From positions 1-5,135 of the forward strand of contig CAIZHL010000578.1 of NCBI GenBank assembly GCA_903932755.1: 5,135 nucleotides of DNA, given 5' to 3'. Source of the stretch: an uncultured beta proteobacterium (GTDB lineage Bacteria > Pseudomonadota > Gammaproteobacteria > Burkholderiales > Rhodocyclaceae). Position 1 is the stretch's first letter. Every line of letters begins with the position of its first letter. The notes below the pieces were generated by a model. The model was given only the letters and a program-made list of their open reading frames with translations. It searched no databases and was not told where the DNA came from. The position numbers were made by a program, and so were the translations under genes. Shown piece after piece: positions 5,072 to 5,135 of the stretch.

Positions 5072-5135
5072 ATGCGCAATAAATCCGTAATCATTGAAGC
5101 CAAGGACATCGGCCTCGCCATCGAACTGATCGAAC
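5072..5135 (+). CDS. flhC: Flagellar transcriptional activator FlhC, N-terminal fragment cut by window end
   Basis: Only 21 codons are present. They read MRNKSVIIEA and then KDIGLAIELIE, matching the opening of FlhC, where an EA-(K/R)-D-x-x-LA-x-EL pattern leads the first helix. Position directly after flhD, the 48-bp gap and a strong GGAGG ribosome binding site support the call. FlhC is the DNA-binding, zinc-containing partner in the FlhD4C2 activator; its cysteines would lie beyond the window. The gene is truncated by the window edge, not by mutation. Confidence 0.88.
   Translation, partial: MRNKSVIIEAKDIGLAIELIE

Overview
The window looks like chromosomal DNA of a GC-rich, flagellated betaproteobacterium. 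A Burkholderiales lineage, perhaps near Oxalobacteraceae, is my guess. This rests on the FlhD/FlhC pair, the style of the HNH and zinc-ribbon NUDIX proteins, and strongly GC-biased third codon positions; no marker gene here fixes the genus.

Layout from left to right. Positions 1-167 hold no convincing gene but can fold into three consecutive hairpins (31-133). Next is an HNH endonuclease gene on the minus strand (168-743). A TonB-type energy transducer (785-1639) diverges from it across 41 bp, and its first 22 codons contain two inverted repeats and atypical codon use. A zinc-ribbon NUDIX hydrolase (1664-2200, minus) converges on tonB with a 24-bp gap. A large HDOD-receiver-GGDEF signalling protein (2296-4431, plus) diverges from the NUDIX gene. 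An AT-rich regulatory region (4432-4705) rich in short repeats then leads to flhD (4706-5023) and the first 21 codons of flhC (5072 to the window end).

The first three genes look like independent housekeeping or accessory genes arranged back to back; nothing suggests a shared pathway. The right half is more coherent. A probable cyclic-di-GMP enzyme or sensor sits directly upstream of the flagellar master operon flhDC, and these two functions commonly oppose or tune each other in the motile-to-sessile switch. The points most worth a second look are the operator-like repeats in the flhDC promoter, the receiver domain that has lost most of its phosphorylation machinery, the AGDEF variant with an intact inhibitory site, the palindromes at the tonB start, and the structured leftmost 133 bases. 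I see no wholly new multi-gene system, and most of this window is ordinary core-type sequence.
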